A stretch of DNA of 64,000 nucleotides, taken from the NCBI RefSeq assembly GCF_900114915.1, contig NZ_FOUS01000006.1, forward strand, positions 372,001 to 436,000, read 5' to 3'. The DNA comes from Bradyrhizobium sp. Rc3b (GTDB lineage: Bacteria; Pseudomonadota; Alphaproteobacteria; Rhizobiales; Xanthobacteraceae). Shown here in pieces: positions 32,591 to 40,678 of the stretch (the stretch's first letter is position 1; the number at the start of each line of letters is the position of its first letter). Below the pieces are notes generated by a model. The model was given only the letters and a program-made list of their open reading frames with translations, was not told the DNA's origin and made no database searches. A program made the translations under genes and the position numbers.

Positions 32591-33340
32591 TCAGGCCGCC
32601 TTCGACACCAGCTCCTCGCTCTCGATGATCTCGGTCCCGATCAGATAATCTCGGCAACCACGCAGCGACCGCAGCGCGCGGTTGAAGTCGATGCCGGTCG
32701 AGACCAGCGCATGCAGCGTTGCCGGATTGCGCACGATGCCGCGCAGCACGGCGGCGAGGTCGATCTGGCCGTTCGGCTTGATCGCGGCACGGGCGAGCGC
32801 CGGCAGCGCGCGGTGGGCGGGGTCACTGATGACGCGGACCGCGGCAAAGGGCAGCCCGGCCTCGGCGGCGTAGGCGGCGGCGATGTGGCTTTCCATGTCG
32901 ACGGCCGAAGCGCCCGTCTCCGAGTGCAGCGCCGCCTTGCAGGCGCGCTTGGTGACCACTTCCTCGGCACCGGCGAGGCTGCCACGCACCACGCGGCGAC
33001 GGCCCGAGGTCAGGCGGTCGATCAATTCGTCGCCGAGCGAGAGCCCTGCGGCCCAACGGGTGTCGCCGTCGAGCACCTCGGTCGCCAGCACGACGTCGCC
33101 GGAGCGCAAGCTCGGGTCGAGCCCGCCGGCCACGCCGAACGAGATCACGCCGCGAATCGTCTCCGGATCCACCACCGTCAGCAGCGCCCGCAACTGGGTC
33201 GGGCTGCTGGATGAACAAATAACCGCCATTCCGGGCCCGGCTGCGATGCGGGCCTCCTGAACCAGTCCGGTCACGATCAGTATCGGCCGCGGGTCGATGG
33301 CATTACCCGCGGTAAGATAGTCCCCCGTCCCCAAAGTCAC
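32591..33340 (-). CDS. hpnG: Hopanoid phosphorylase HpnG
   Basis: The protein has 249 residues. It belongs to the nucleoside phosphorylase/MTA-SAH nucleosidase fold: GVISFGVAGGLDPSLRSGDVV and the nucleoside-binding ASAVDMESHIAAAYA. HpnG removes adenine from adenosylhopane to give phosphoribosyl/ribosyl hopane. The start is a GTG at 33340 that overlaps the shc stop (ATGTGA), giving translational coupling. The longer frame upstream lies inside shc. It is the last gene of the operon. Confidence 0.92.
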   Translation of the reverse strand: MTLGTGDYLTAGNAIDPRPILIVTGLVQEARIAAGPGMAVICSSSSPTQLRALLTVVDPETIRGVISFGVAGGLDPSLRSGDVVLATEVLDGDTRWAAGLSLGDELIDRLTSGRRRVVRGSLAGAEEVVTKRACKAALHSETGASAVDMESHIAAAYAAEAGLPFAAVRVISDPAHRALPALARAAIKPNGQIDLAAVLRGIVRNPATLHALVSTGIDFNRALRSLRGCRDYLIGTEIIESEELVSKAA

Positions 33341-35334
33341 ATTCCGACCCCTACCACCCTGCTGTTGGTGTTCCGCAAGTTCCGATACCGCGCCAACGCC
33401 CACAGCGGGAAGAACTTCGGGTAACCATGATATCGCAGATAGAATACACGCGGAAAGCCTGTGGCGGTGTACCGTTGCTCGTCCCACAGTCCTTTTTTGT
33501 TCTGTGTTGCAATCAGGTACTCCACCCCGCGGGCGACGGCCGGGTGATCAACCTCGCCTGCCGTCATCAGGGCAAGCAAGGCCCATGCCGTTTGCGAGGC
33601 GGTCGAGGGGGCGGCCTCCCATCCCCGGTAGTCGAGGCGGTAGCTGACGGCGTCCTCGCCCCAGCCGCCGTCCTTGTTCTGGATCGAGGCCAGCCAATCC
33701 GCGGCCTTGCGAATCATGGGATCCCCGTGGTCGACCCCGGCCATGTTGAGGGCGCAGAGCACCGACCAGGTTCCATAGATGAAATTCATGCCCCAGCGGC
33801 CGTACCAGGAGCCCTCAGGGTGCTGGGTCTTCCGCAAATAGGCGACCCCGTCGGCCACGTGCTTGCTGGTCTTCTCGGTCTCGCCGAGCTGGGCCAGCAT
33901 CGAGATGCAGCGCGCCGTGACGTCCTCGGTCGGCGGGTCGAGCAGCGCGCCATGGTCCGAGAACGGGATGTTGTTGAGATAGTATTCGAGATTGTTGACG
34001 TCGAAGGCGGCCCAGCCGCCATCGTCGCTCTGCATGCCCTCGATCCACTCCCGGCCGCGATCGATCGCGGCGTCGTAGCCGGTCGCACCGTGCTCCCGGC
34101 GCATGCGGTCCATCGACATCACCACCACGGCGGTGTCGTCGAGATCGGGGTAATGAGCGTTGTTGTATTGGAAGGCCCAGCCGCCCGGACGCACGTCGGG
34201 CCGCTTCACGGCCCAGTCGCCCTTCAGCTCGAGCTCCTGCTTCGGGATCAGCCAGTCGAGGCCCTGCTTGGCCGCCGGCACCGCCTTGTCGCCGCCAGCT
34301 TCCAGCAGCGCATGCGCCGTCAGCGTCGTGTCCCACACCGGCGAGACGCAGGGCTGGCAATAGGCTTCGTCGTCTTTGATCACGAGCAGCTTGTCGATGC
34401 CCCGGCGTGTGATCGCGCGCGGCGGGAAGTTTTCATCCTTGCCGAGCGCGTCGTACATCATGACGATGTTGGCCATGGGCGGGTAGATCGCGCCCATGCC
34501 GTCCTCGCCGTTGAGCCGCTCCTCGGTGAAGGCGAGCGCCGCATCGATGGCGCGCTTGCGCAAGGCCTTCGGGAACATCGGCTCGATCACGCGCAAGATG
34601 GCGTCGAGCGAGCGAAACAGCACGAACCAGGCCATGCTCTGGTGCGGCGCCTTCGCGGTCATGCCGATCGAGCGCGGATCCTGCAGGAATAATTCGTCGA
34701 TGCCGACGCCCTTCGGATTCTTGGCGAGCGGCTTCAGCGCTGCGAGCACCATCAACGGCACCATCGTGGTGCGCGCCCAGTATGAGATCTTGTTGAGGTG
34801 GAACGGCGACCAGAATGGCAGCAGCACGATCTCGATCGGCAGCACCGGCACCGCGCGCCAGGTGACGACGCCGAACATCGCCAGCAGGAAACGGGTGAAG
34901 ACGTTGCTGTGAATCGCGCCGCCGCGGGCGTGAATGGCCTCGCGCGCGCGCACCATGTGCGGGGCGTCGACGGGATCGCCGATCATCTTCAGCGCGAAAT
35001 AGGCCTTCACGCTGGCGCTCATGTCGAACTCGCCGTCATGCACCAGCGGCCAGCCGCCATGGGCGCCCTGCACGCGGCGCAGATAATTGGCGATCTTGGC
35101 TTCGAGCACGGCATCGACCGGCTCTGCGAGATAGTGGCGCAACAGGACGTATTCGGCCGGAATCGTGCAGTCGGCCTCGAGCTCGAACACCCAATGGCCG
35201 TCCGCCTGCTGGAAGTCGAGGACGCCCTGTGTCGCCGATGCAATGCTCGATTCCAGGATGCCCGATTGCAAGATTCCTGGTTGCAAGGTCCCTGGTTGAA
35301 GGGCTTCGCGGCTGGTCGCGTTCACGGAATCCAT
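33337..35334 (-). CDS. shc: Squalene-hopene cyclase
   Basis: The protein has 665 residues and is membrane-associated. The protonating motif is D397-L-D399-D400-T-A (DLDDTA), where D399 corresponds to the catalytic acid of the Alicyclobacillus enzyme. Several QW repeats are visible (GSWYGRWG, GGWGED, GLWDEQRYTATGFP). It cyclises squalene to hopene/diplopterol. The N-terminus (residues 12-31) is four tandem copies of a five-residue unit (LQPGT, LQPGI, LQSGI, LESSI) and then joins the normal start of the fold. It lies 64 bases after hpnE and is coupled to hpnG. Confidence 0.96.
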   Translation of the reverse strand: MDSVNATSREALQPGTLQPGILQSGILESSIASATQGVLDFQQADGHWVFELEADCTIPAEYVLLRHYLAEPVDAVLEAKIANYLRRVQGAHGGWPLVHDGEFDMSASVKAYFALKMIGDPVDAPHMVRAREAIHARGGAIHSNVFTRFLLAMFGVVTWRAVPVLPIEIVLLPFWSPFHLNKISYWARTTMVPLMVLAALKPLAKNPKGVGIDELFLQDPRSIGMTAKAPHQSMAWFVLFRSLDAILRVIEPMFPKALRKRAIDAALAFTEERLNGEDGMGAIYPPMANIVMMYDALGKDENFPPRAITRRGIDKLLVIKDDEAYCQPCVSPVWDTTLTAHALLEAGGDKAVPAAKQGLDWLIPKQELELKGDWAVKRPDVRPGGWAFQYNNAHYPDLDDTAVVVMSMDRMRREHGATGYDAAIDRGREWIEGMQSDDGGWAAFDVNNLEYYLNNIPFSDHGALLDPPTEDVTARCISMLAQLGETEKTSKHVADGVAYLRKTQHPEGSWYGRWGMNFIYGTWSVLCALNMAGVDHGDPMIRKAADWLASIQNKDGGWGEDAVSYRLDYRGWEAAPSTASQTAWALLALMTAGEVDHPAVARGVEYLIATQNKKGLWDEQRYTATGFPRVFYLRYHGYPKFFPLWALARYRNLRNTNSRVVGVGM
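35242..35301 (-). repeat. Four tandem 15-base units in the shc 5' end
   Basis: Units on the plus strand lie at 35242, 35257, 35272 and 35287, each 15 bases, with consensus close to GATTCCTGGTTGCAA. They keep the frame and encode the L-(Q/E)-(P/S)-(G/S)-(I/T) repeats at residues 12-31 of squalene-hopene cyclase. Confidence 0.85.
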
Positions 35335-35398
35335 CTCGCTCGATTGCTCCGATAGTCGATTGAAATTGGCCGGGACGTCTGCCCGTCAGGGCCGCCTT

Positions 35399-36655
35399 TC
35401 AGGATCCTTTGGCGGCGAGAACCAGATCGGCGGCGCGATCACCGGATCGAACCGATCCCTCGATGGTTGCAGGCAATCCCGTAGCAGTCCAATCCCCCGC
35501 GAGGAACAGGTTTTTCAGCGCAGTGACCGGCCCCGGACGCAGGGCATTCTGCGCCGGCGTCGCCGCAAATGTGGCACGACGCTCGCGCACGATCTGCCAG
35601 GGGGGCAATTCGCCGGATACCCCGCCGGCCTTGCAGACGTCGTTCCAGATCGCCTGCGCGAGTTCCTCGCGCGGCATGTCGACCAGCCGGTCACCGTTGC
35701 TGATGGTGACGGACAGCCGGTTCGGGAACGCGAACAGCCATTCCACGACGCCGCCGATCACGCCCAGGATCGGCGCCGAACCCGGCGGCGGTGTGATCCG
35801 GAAATGCGCGTTCACGATGGCGCGGAATTCGGTCGGGGTCTTCACGCCCGGCAGCAGGCTCGCAGCAGCGCGCGGCGGCACCGCCATCACTACGACGTCC
35901 CCCTCCCCGATCTGAACGACATCCTCGCCGCCGAAATTCAGCGCGCTGGCCTTGCCATCAGTGCCGGTGAAGGACCGCAGCTCATGGCCCAGCTGCACGG
36001 TATGGCCACGGTCCTGCAGGAACTTCACGGCCGGCTCGATCAGCACGGCGCTGAGACCATCGCGCGCGATCAGGGGACGGCAGGCCTGTCCGCCGGCAAG
36101 CAGCGTCTCGCGCACGATGGCGCCGGCAAGGCCAGCCGAGCCCTCGGGCGGATCGACGTTGAGCGCCGCGAGCAGCAGTGGCTGCACCAGACGCTGATAG
36201 AGCAGGCCTTCGCAAGGAATGGATTTGCCGACCAACGTGTCTTCCGACGCCCAGATCAGCGGCGCCAGCTTCAGATAATCGGTGAGGCCCGTGTCGGGCA
36301 CGCGGCGGCCTTCGTCGAGCACCCAGGTCGGCAGACGACCATTGCCGAGATCGATCTGCCAGCGCTGCCCGGTCTTGACGTCGACGAAGGGAAACTGCGC
36401 AGTTTCAGGACCGACGAGGCCCGCCTCGGTGCCGATCGAACGCGCATAGGCGCGCGCGTGGCTATTGCCCGACAGCAGCAGATGATTGCCGTTGTCGATG
36501 GTGAGATTGGTGGCGCCGTCGAAATAGGAACGGCAACGGCCGCCGGCCTGCTGCGTCGCCTCGTGCACGGCGACCTTGAAGCCGGCATTGGCGAGCCGCA
36601 CGGCGGCGGAAAGGCCGGAAATCCCGGCGCCGATGATATGTGCTGTCTTTTGCAT
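35399..36655 (-). CDS. hpnE: Hydroxysqualene dehydroxylase HpnE (FAD amine-oxidase-like)
   Basis: The protein has 418 residues. The N-terminal FAD motif is HIIGAGISGLSAA with the following HEATQQAGGRCRSY. The C-terminal FAD contact is NLFLAGDWTATGLPATIEGS. HpnE reduces hydroxysqualene to squalene, the third step of the bacterial HpnCDE route. The ATG at 36655 overlaps the hpnD stop (ATGA). The open frame runs on to 37300, but that part is hpnD in another frame and was excluded. Confidence 0.94.
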   Translation of the reverse strand: MQKTAHIIGAGISGLSAAVRLANAGFKVAVHEATQQAGGRCRSYFDGATNLTIDNGNHLLLSGNSHARAYARSIGTEAGLVGPETAQFPFVDVKTGQRWQIDLGNGRLPTWVLDEGRRVPDTGLTDYLKLAPLIWASEDTLVGKSIPCEGLLYQRLVQPLLLAALNVDPPEGSAGLAGAIVRETLLAGGQACRPLIARDGLSAVLIEPAVKFLQDRGHTVQLGHELRSFTGTDGKASALNFGGEDVVQIGEGDVVVMAVPPRAAASLLPGVKTPTEFRAIVNAHFRITPPPGSAPILGVIGGVVEWLFAFPNRLSVTISNGDRLVDMPREELAQAIWNDVCKAGGVSGELPPWQIVRERRATFAATPAQNALRPGPVTALKNLFLAGDWTATGLPATIEGSVRSGDRAADLVLAAKGS

Positions 36656-37494
36656 CAGATGAAAGCGTAGCGGAGCAGGATCAGGATACGTGTGACCTTT
36701 GACACACGCACCGGCTGGCGCGGCGCGTTGAAGCCGCGCGCAATCAGGAGATCCAGAATGGAATGATAGTATTTCGACATGATCCGCGGCGCGCGCACCG
36801 TGCGGCGCTTGTTGCGGTTCATGATCTCGTCCGACTTCTCGAAATGCGCCTTCGCACGCTGCGTCAGCGGCAGGCAGACCTTCGGCAGCGCGCGCTCGGC
36901 GATGACGCGGTTCGGATCGTCGGAGGTGATGCCGGCATGCAGCAGCGCCTCCCGCGGCAGATAGAGCCGGCCAAGGCCAGCGTCTTCGTCGATGTCGCGC
37001 AGGATATTGGTGAGCTGGAGCGCGCGGCCCAGATGATAGGCGAGCTGGATGCCGTCTTCCTCGGGCAGGCCGAACACCCGCACCGACAGCCGTCCGACGG
37101 CGCTGGCGACGCGATCGCAATACAGATCCAGCGTCGCCATGTCGGGCGCGCGGATGTCCTGCGGCACGTCCATCTCCATGCCGTCGACGATGGCGAGGAA
37201 ATCCTCGCGCTTGAGGCCGAAGGTCTTCACCGAGCCGACGTAGTCCTTCAGCCGCGGCGGCGGATTGCCCTGATAGAGCGCGTAGATGTCGTTGCGCCAT
37301 TCCTGAAGCGCGGCGAGCCGCTCCGCGCGAGGGCCGTCGGAATCGGCGATGTCGTCGACCTGGCGGCAGAAGCTGTAGATCTGGAACATCGCTTCGCGCT
37401 GGTCATGCGGCAGGATGCGCATCGCGGCGTAGAACGAGCTGCCGGATGCGGTCGAGCCATAATTGGCGCCGGGCGAGGTCGCCTCAAGCGTCAT
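36655..37494 (-). CDS. hpnD: Presqualene diphosphate synthase HpnD
   Basis: The protein has 279 residues. The first aspartate-rich motif is VDDIADSD (D47, D48, D51) and the second is DIDEDAGLGRLYLP. Both bind the diphosphates through magnesium. HpnD condenses two farnesyl diphosphates to presqualene diphosphate. It overlaps hpnC by 11 bases and hpnE by four, so the three squalene-forming genes are tightly coupled. Confidence 0.94.
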   Translation of the reverse strand: MTLEATSPGANYGSTASGSSFYAAMRILPHDQREAMFQIYSFCRQVDDIADSDGPRAERLAALQEWRNDIYALYQGNPPPRLKDYVGSVKTFGLKREDFLAIVDGMEMDVPQDIRAPDMATLDLYCDRVASAVGRLSVRVFGLPEEDGIQLAYHLGRALQLTNILRDIDEDAGLGRLYLPREALLHAGITSDDPNRVIAERALPKVCLPLTQRAKAHFEKSDEIMNRNKRRTVRAPRIMSKYYHSILDLLIARGFNAPRQPVRVSKVTRILILLRYAFI

Positions 37495-38368
37495 GTGCAG
37501 TCCCCGGTCTGGAAATGGCCTTGCGTCCGATTGCGCGGCGGCCGGCCTCGCCGATCATTCCGGCAAGGCTGAAGATGAGCAGTTCGAACTTGTTCAGGTG
37601 CACCCGCTCGCGGAGGGGATCGCGCACCTTCAAGAGGCGCACGATGCGATCGGCATAGGCCTGGATCACCGCGACGTCGACGCCGAGGCGGAAATCCCGG
37701 ATCTCCGCGGCCAGCGACCTGCCCTCGTCGAGCAGCGCTTCGTTGCGCGACGCAAGCGCCTGCAGGCAGGCCAGCATCGCCGGCGGCGACTGTGTCAGCC
37801 CGAGCTGCTCGACGGAAGCACCGTGTGCTGCCAGCGCATCGCGCGGCAGATAGACGCGGTTGAGCTCGCGGAAATCCTTGCCGCAATCCTGAAGGTGATT
37901 GTTGATCTGCAAGCCTGCGCAGAGCGCATCCGATGCGGCCCAGGTCGAGGTGCTCTCGCCGTGGACATCGAGCATGAAGCGGCCGACCGGCATCGCCGAG
38001 TAACGGCAATAGTGGATGACCTCGTCCCAGTTCTCGTAACGCAGCTTGGTCACGTCCATGCGGAACGCGATGAGCACGTCGAGCGCATGGCGCGGCGCCA
38101 TGCCGCGCTCGGCCAGGGCACGGCGCAGGATGACGGCCTCAGCCTGGGTCTCGCCCTTGCCGAGCAGCTCCGCCTCGAGCAGGTCGAGATAAGCGAGCTT
38201 CTGGTCGGGCGGCAGGGTCGCGTGGTCGGCGATGTCGTCGGCGGTGCGGACGAAATTGTAATACGCCAGGATCAGGGCACGATGACGCGGATGAATGATC
38301 CAGGACGCGACGGGAAAATTCTCGTCGCGGTCACCCTTACCGGATCGCAATTCGCTCGCAGAGGTCAT
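37484..38368 (-). CDS. hpnC: Hydroxysqualene synthase HpnC
   Basis: The protein has 294 residues. The squalene/phytoene synthase fold is shown by FVRTADDIADHA (D44, D45, D48) and LQDCGKDFRELNRVYLP. HpnC converts presqualene diphosphate to hydroxysqualene. It is the first gene of the five-gene leftward operon, with a candidate promoter 80-110 bases upstream. The start ATG 38368 gives the usual family length. Confidence 0.93.
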   Translation of the reverse strand: MTSASELRSGKGDRDENFPVASWIIHPRHRALILAYYNFVRTADDIADHATLPPDQKLAYLDLLEAELLGKGETQAEAVILRRALAERGMAPRHALDVLIAFRMDVTKLRYENWDEVIHYCRYSAMPVGRFMLDVHGESTSTWAASDALCAGLQINNHLQDCGKDFRELNRVYLPRDALAAHGASVEQLGLTQSPPAMLACLQALASRNEALLDEGRSLAAEIRDFRLGVDVAVIQAYADRIVRLLKVRDPLRERVHLNKFELLIFSLAGMIGEAGRRAIGRKAISRPGTAHDA

Positions 38369-38449
38369 CGAGGGCTGGTTTACAATCGTTTGGACAGGAA
38401 GGGCTTGTTCGCTCGCGCGGGCTCATGCCGGCGATCCGCCGCGGCCCCC

Positions 38450-38477
38450 ATATAAGGGAATACGGCCGCAAAACCAA
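38450..38477 (-). promoter_or_regulatory. Candidate promoter of the hpnC operon
   Basis: On the minus strand TTGGTT, 16 bases, then TATATG, about 82 bases upstream of the hpnC start. Each element matches three or four of six consensus bases. This is a weak call based on position. Confidence 0.3.
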
Positions 38478-38560
38478 TCCTGTCTCTCGATGGCTGCCCC
38501 TTGCGGATCGGGCCCGAAAAGGCGGCCCAAAGGTCGCCTTTTGTAGGCCAGTGGCCGAGC

Positions 38561-38794
38561 TTACTGGTTGTGGGTCTTCAGGACCTGGTCGCAGGCCTGG
38601 GAGATCTTGGCCCGGTTCTCCTTGAGGCAGGCCAGGATGGTGAAATCGCCCTGGTCGATGACCGGACGGCAGAACTTCTGCACGTCGCGCGTGCAGGCCT
38701 TCTGCTCGGCGTCCGTGCCACGGCCCTGCTGGGCGAACGCCGCCGTCGAAACAGAAGCCGACAGCAGGGTGAGAGCGACGAGAAGCTTACGCAT
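38561..38794 (-). CDS. Small exported cysteine-rich protein
   Basis: The protein has 77 residues. A signal peptide ends at AAFA-QQ. The mature 56 residues carry four cysteines in the pattern ACTRDVQKFC, ACLKENRAKISQAC, which resembles one Cys-rich GLG1/FGFR-type repeat; these could form two disulphides in the periplasm. The function is unknown. It lies upstream of and in the same direction as hpnC, about 190 bases away, and is probably a separate unit. Confidence 0.75.
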   Translation of the reverse strand: MRKLLVALTLLSASVSTAAFAQQGRGTDAEQKACTRDVQKFCRPVIDQGDFTILACLKENRAKISQACDQVLKTHNQ

Positions 38795-39254
38795 TGTATT
38801 CCTTCATTCTGACGGCAGAATCGCACCGGACTCGGACTGCACAGGGCGGACGACCGGAACGGATTGTTCTGATGGCATGTCGCCGCGGGAGGTGCGGCCT
38901 CAGAGAAGGCACAAGCACTGGCAAATGCGGCCAAATTGGCGCCACGCCCACCAAATCAGGTCTTCCCTGCGCCTTCATTGGCAGATGTAAGAGATTGATA
39001 CTACGTCATAATTCGGAAGCGCTGCGTTTTACTGCATACCTGTTGCAGAGCTGCATCTGTCCGCCCCGCCTTTCCCGCCGGAAACACGCAGAAACAGGGC
39101 AAATCGACCGGTCCAGGACTGGCGAGAGGCGTCGTGAACCGCCATCTCTGGCGGCCGGGCTTTGAACCTGACACTGGCTCGGAGCACTAAACTTTCGATG
39201 TGGCGAGACGTTATCACGCGTAAGCGGGCGTCGTTCCAAAACGGGATATTTGAG
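38795..39254. other. Intergenic region without a supported gene
   Basis: This 460-base gap lies between the divergent small exported genes at 38561 and 39255. It holds the promoters of both, and short frames on both strands that lack ribosome-binding sites or recognisable sequence. I saw no hairpin, repeat or RNA gene here. Confidence 0.4.
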
Positions 39255-39752
39255 ATGAAATTCTTTGGGCGATCTGGACTGGCAATCAAGGCGGCCGGCA
39301 TCGGAGCGGCGCTGCTCTTCTCGGTTTCGGCAGGCCACGCTCAGTCGTCCGGCCCCTTTGCCGGTTTCGACGGCGCGTGGACCGGCACCGGCACGGTGTC
39401 GCTGTCCGACGGCTCCACCGAGCGCATTCGCTGCAAGGCCGACTACAAGGTCGCCGGCAGCGGCCTCAATTTGAAGCAGGCTCTGCACTGCGCGTCCGAC
39501 AGCTACAAGTTCGACCTCACCAGCGACGTGACGAGCCAGGGCGAGCGCATCTCCGGAAACTGGAGCGAGTCCAGCCGCAATATCTTCGGCAACCTCCAGG
39601 GCACCGCCGGCGGCGGCCAGATCGACGTGTTCGTCGAGGCCAACGGCTTCGCCGCCAATCTGTCGCTGCGCACCAACGGCACCAAGCAGACGGTGCAGAT
39701 CAGCTCCAAGGGCGAGATCCGCGGCGTCAACATCACCATGACGAGGAGCTGA
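39255..39752 (+). CDS. Exported protein of unknown function
   Basis: The protein has 165 residues from ATG 39255. A signal peptide ends near AGHA-QSS. The mature part is rich in Gly, Ser and Thr with alternating hydrophobic residues (FDGAWTGTGTVSLSDGS, NLKQALHC), which suggests a beta-barrel or lipocalin-like fold of about 140 residues with two cysteines. Proteins of this shape are common in rhizobia but I cannot name a family. A strong terminator follows 26 bases after the stop. Confidence 0.75.
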   Translation: MKFFGRSGLAIKAAGIGAALLFSVSAGHAQSSGPFAGFDGAWTGTGTVSLSDGSTERIRCKADYKVAGSGLNLKQALHCASDSYKFDLTSDVTSQGERISGNWSESSRNIFGNLQGTAGGGQIDVFVEANGFAANLSLRTNGTKQTVQISSKGEIRGVNITMTRS

Positions 39753-39778
39753 TTTCGTCCGGCTTCAATGGAATCATG

Positions 39779-39809
39779 GCCCCCGGTTCTCGCGAGCCGG
39801 GGGCTTTTT
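39779..39809 (+). terminator. Terminator after the exported protein gene
   Basis: The stem GCCCCCGG / CCGGGGGC with a CTCGCGAG inner palindrome is followed by five T bases. It lies 26 bases past the stop at 39752. Confidence 0.88.
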
Positions 39810-39844
39810 GCTGACATGAACTTACCCGGAACGGACTTGCCGAG

Positions 39845-40678
39845 ATGGACCCGATACGCAGGCATCTGCTCAAGGCCGCCGGGCTCTTCGTGGCCTCTCG
39901 CGCCTTCGCCAATGATCACCAGGGAGCGAACATGCAGCCTTCGTCCGTGAAGCCGCGTCACGTGCTCTGCTTCCTCGGCAAGAACGAAAGCCTGCTGCGA
40001 CCGCCGAAGGCGGTGGCCGAGACGATCGCCGATTTCGGTTTCGAGATCGACCGCACCCATTCGCAAGCAAAGCCCGATCCGCACATGGCGCGGTCGTTCG
40101 GCGTGTGCTGGGACCGCGTCTTTCCGAAGGCATGGTCCGCGGCGGACGAGGCTGCCGTGGCCAACCACAAATCAGTCCTCTACGTGCTGGGCCCGCCGAT
40201 GGCTCAGCAGAAGACGGCCGTCTTTTCGGCCGCCGCCTTGCAGATCGTGGACGAAATGTTCGACGCGGGCGCCGTGGCCGCAAAAGGCGAAAGCGCCGGC
40301 ATTGCCCACGGCGTCGCGCGGTGGCGAAGTCTCATGGATCAGGCGCGCAAGGGCGCCATCACCAGCCAGGGCCTGAGCATGACCCTCGCCGTCGGCAAGG
40401 CCTGTCGCCTCGCCTTCGCCAAGCGCCCGCTCGCCGGCGATCGCTACTTTGAGAGCGTCGGCTATCACCTCGTCGGCCTGCCGGAGGTCCACGTCGCGAA
40501 ACCACTCGGCAACGAATGGTCCGCGGTGATGCTGATGGAGGAGATCGCCAACGCCATGGCCGAGCACGGCATCGAAGCGACGCTGCGCGATCGCAAGCTC
40601 ATGCTGTCGCACGAGCAGGACTACGCCGAGAGCGATTTCAAGTTCAATCCGTACGGGATCGTCCGGCTCGACGCGTGA
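39845..40678 (+). CDS. Protein with Tat-like leader, DUF4261-like, function unknown
   Basis: The protein has 277 residues. MDPIRRHLLKAAGLFVASRAFA resembles a short twin-arginine signal. The body has CFLGKNESLLRPPKAVAETI and a C-terminal block YFESVGYHLVGLPEVHVAKP, which recalls DUF4261 proteins (tentative). An internal ATG (MQPSSVKPRH, 39933) would remove the leader and leave a cytoplasmic protein. The 3' end overlaps the convergent MFS gene by 35 bases. Confidence 0.7.
   Translation: MDPIRRHLLKAAGLFVASRAFANDHQGANMQPSSVKPRHVLCFLGKNESLLRPPKAVAETIADFGFEIDRTHSQAKPDPHMARSFGVCWDRVFPKAWSAADEAAVANHKSVLYVLGPPMAQQKTAVFSAAALQIVDEMFDAGAVAAKGESAGIAHGVARWRSLMDQARKGAITSQGLSMTLAVGKACRLAFAKRPLAGDRYFESVGYHLVGLPEVHVAKPLGNEWSAVMLMEEIANAMAEHGIEATLRDRKLMLSHEQDYAESDFKFNPYGIVRLDA

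Noticed and set aside
35242..35301. Four 15-base repeats considered as a CRISPR or VNTR outside genes
   Set aside because: The units are contiguous without spacers and keep the shc reading frame, so it is a coding tandem repeat.
36656..37300. N-terminal extension of HpnE
   Set aside because: The frame is open but lies inside hpnD in another frame, and the FAD motif begins immediately after the ATG at 36655.
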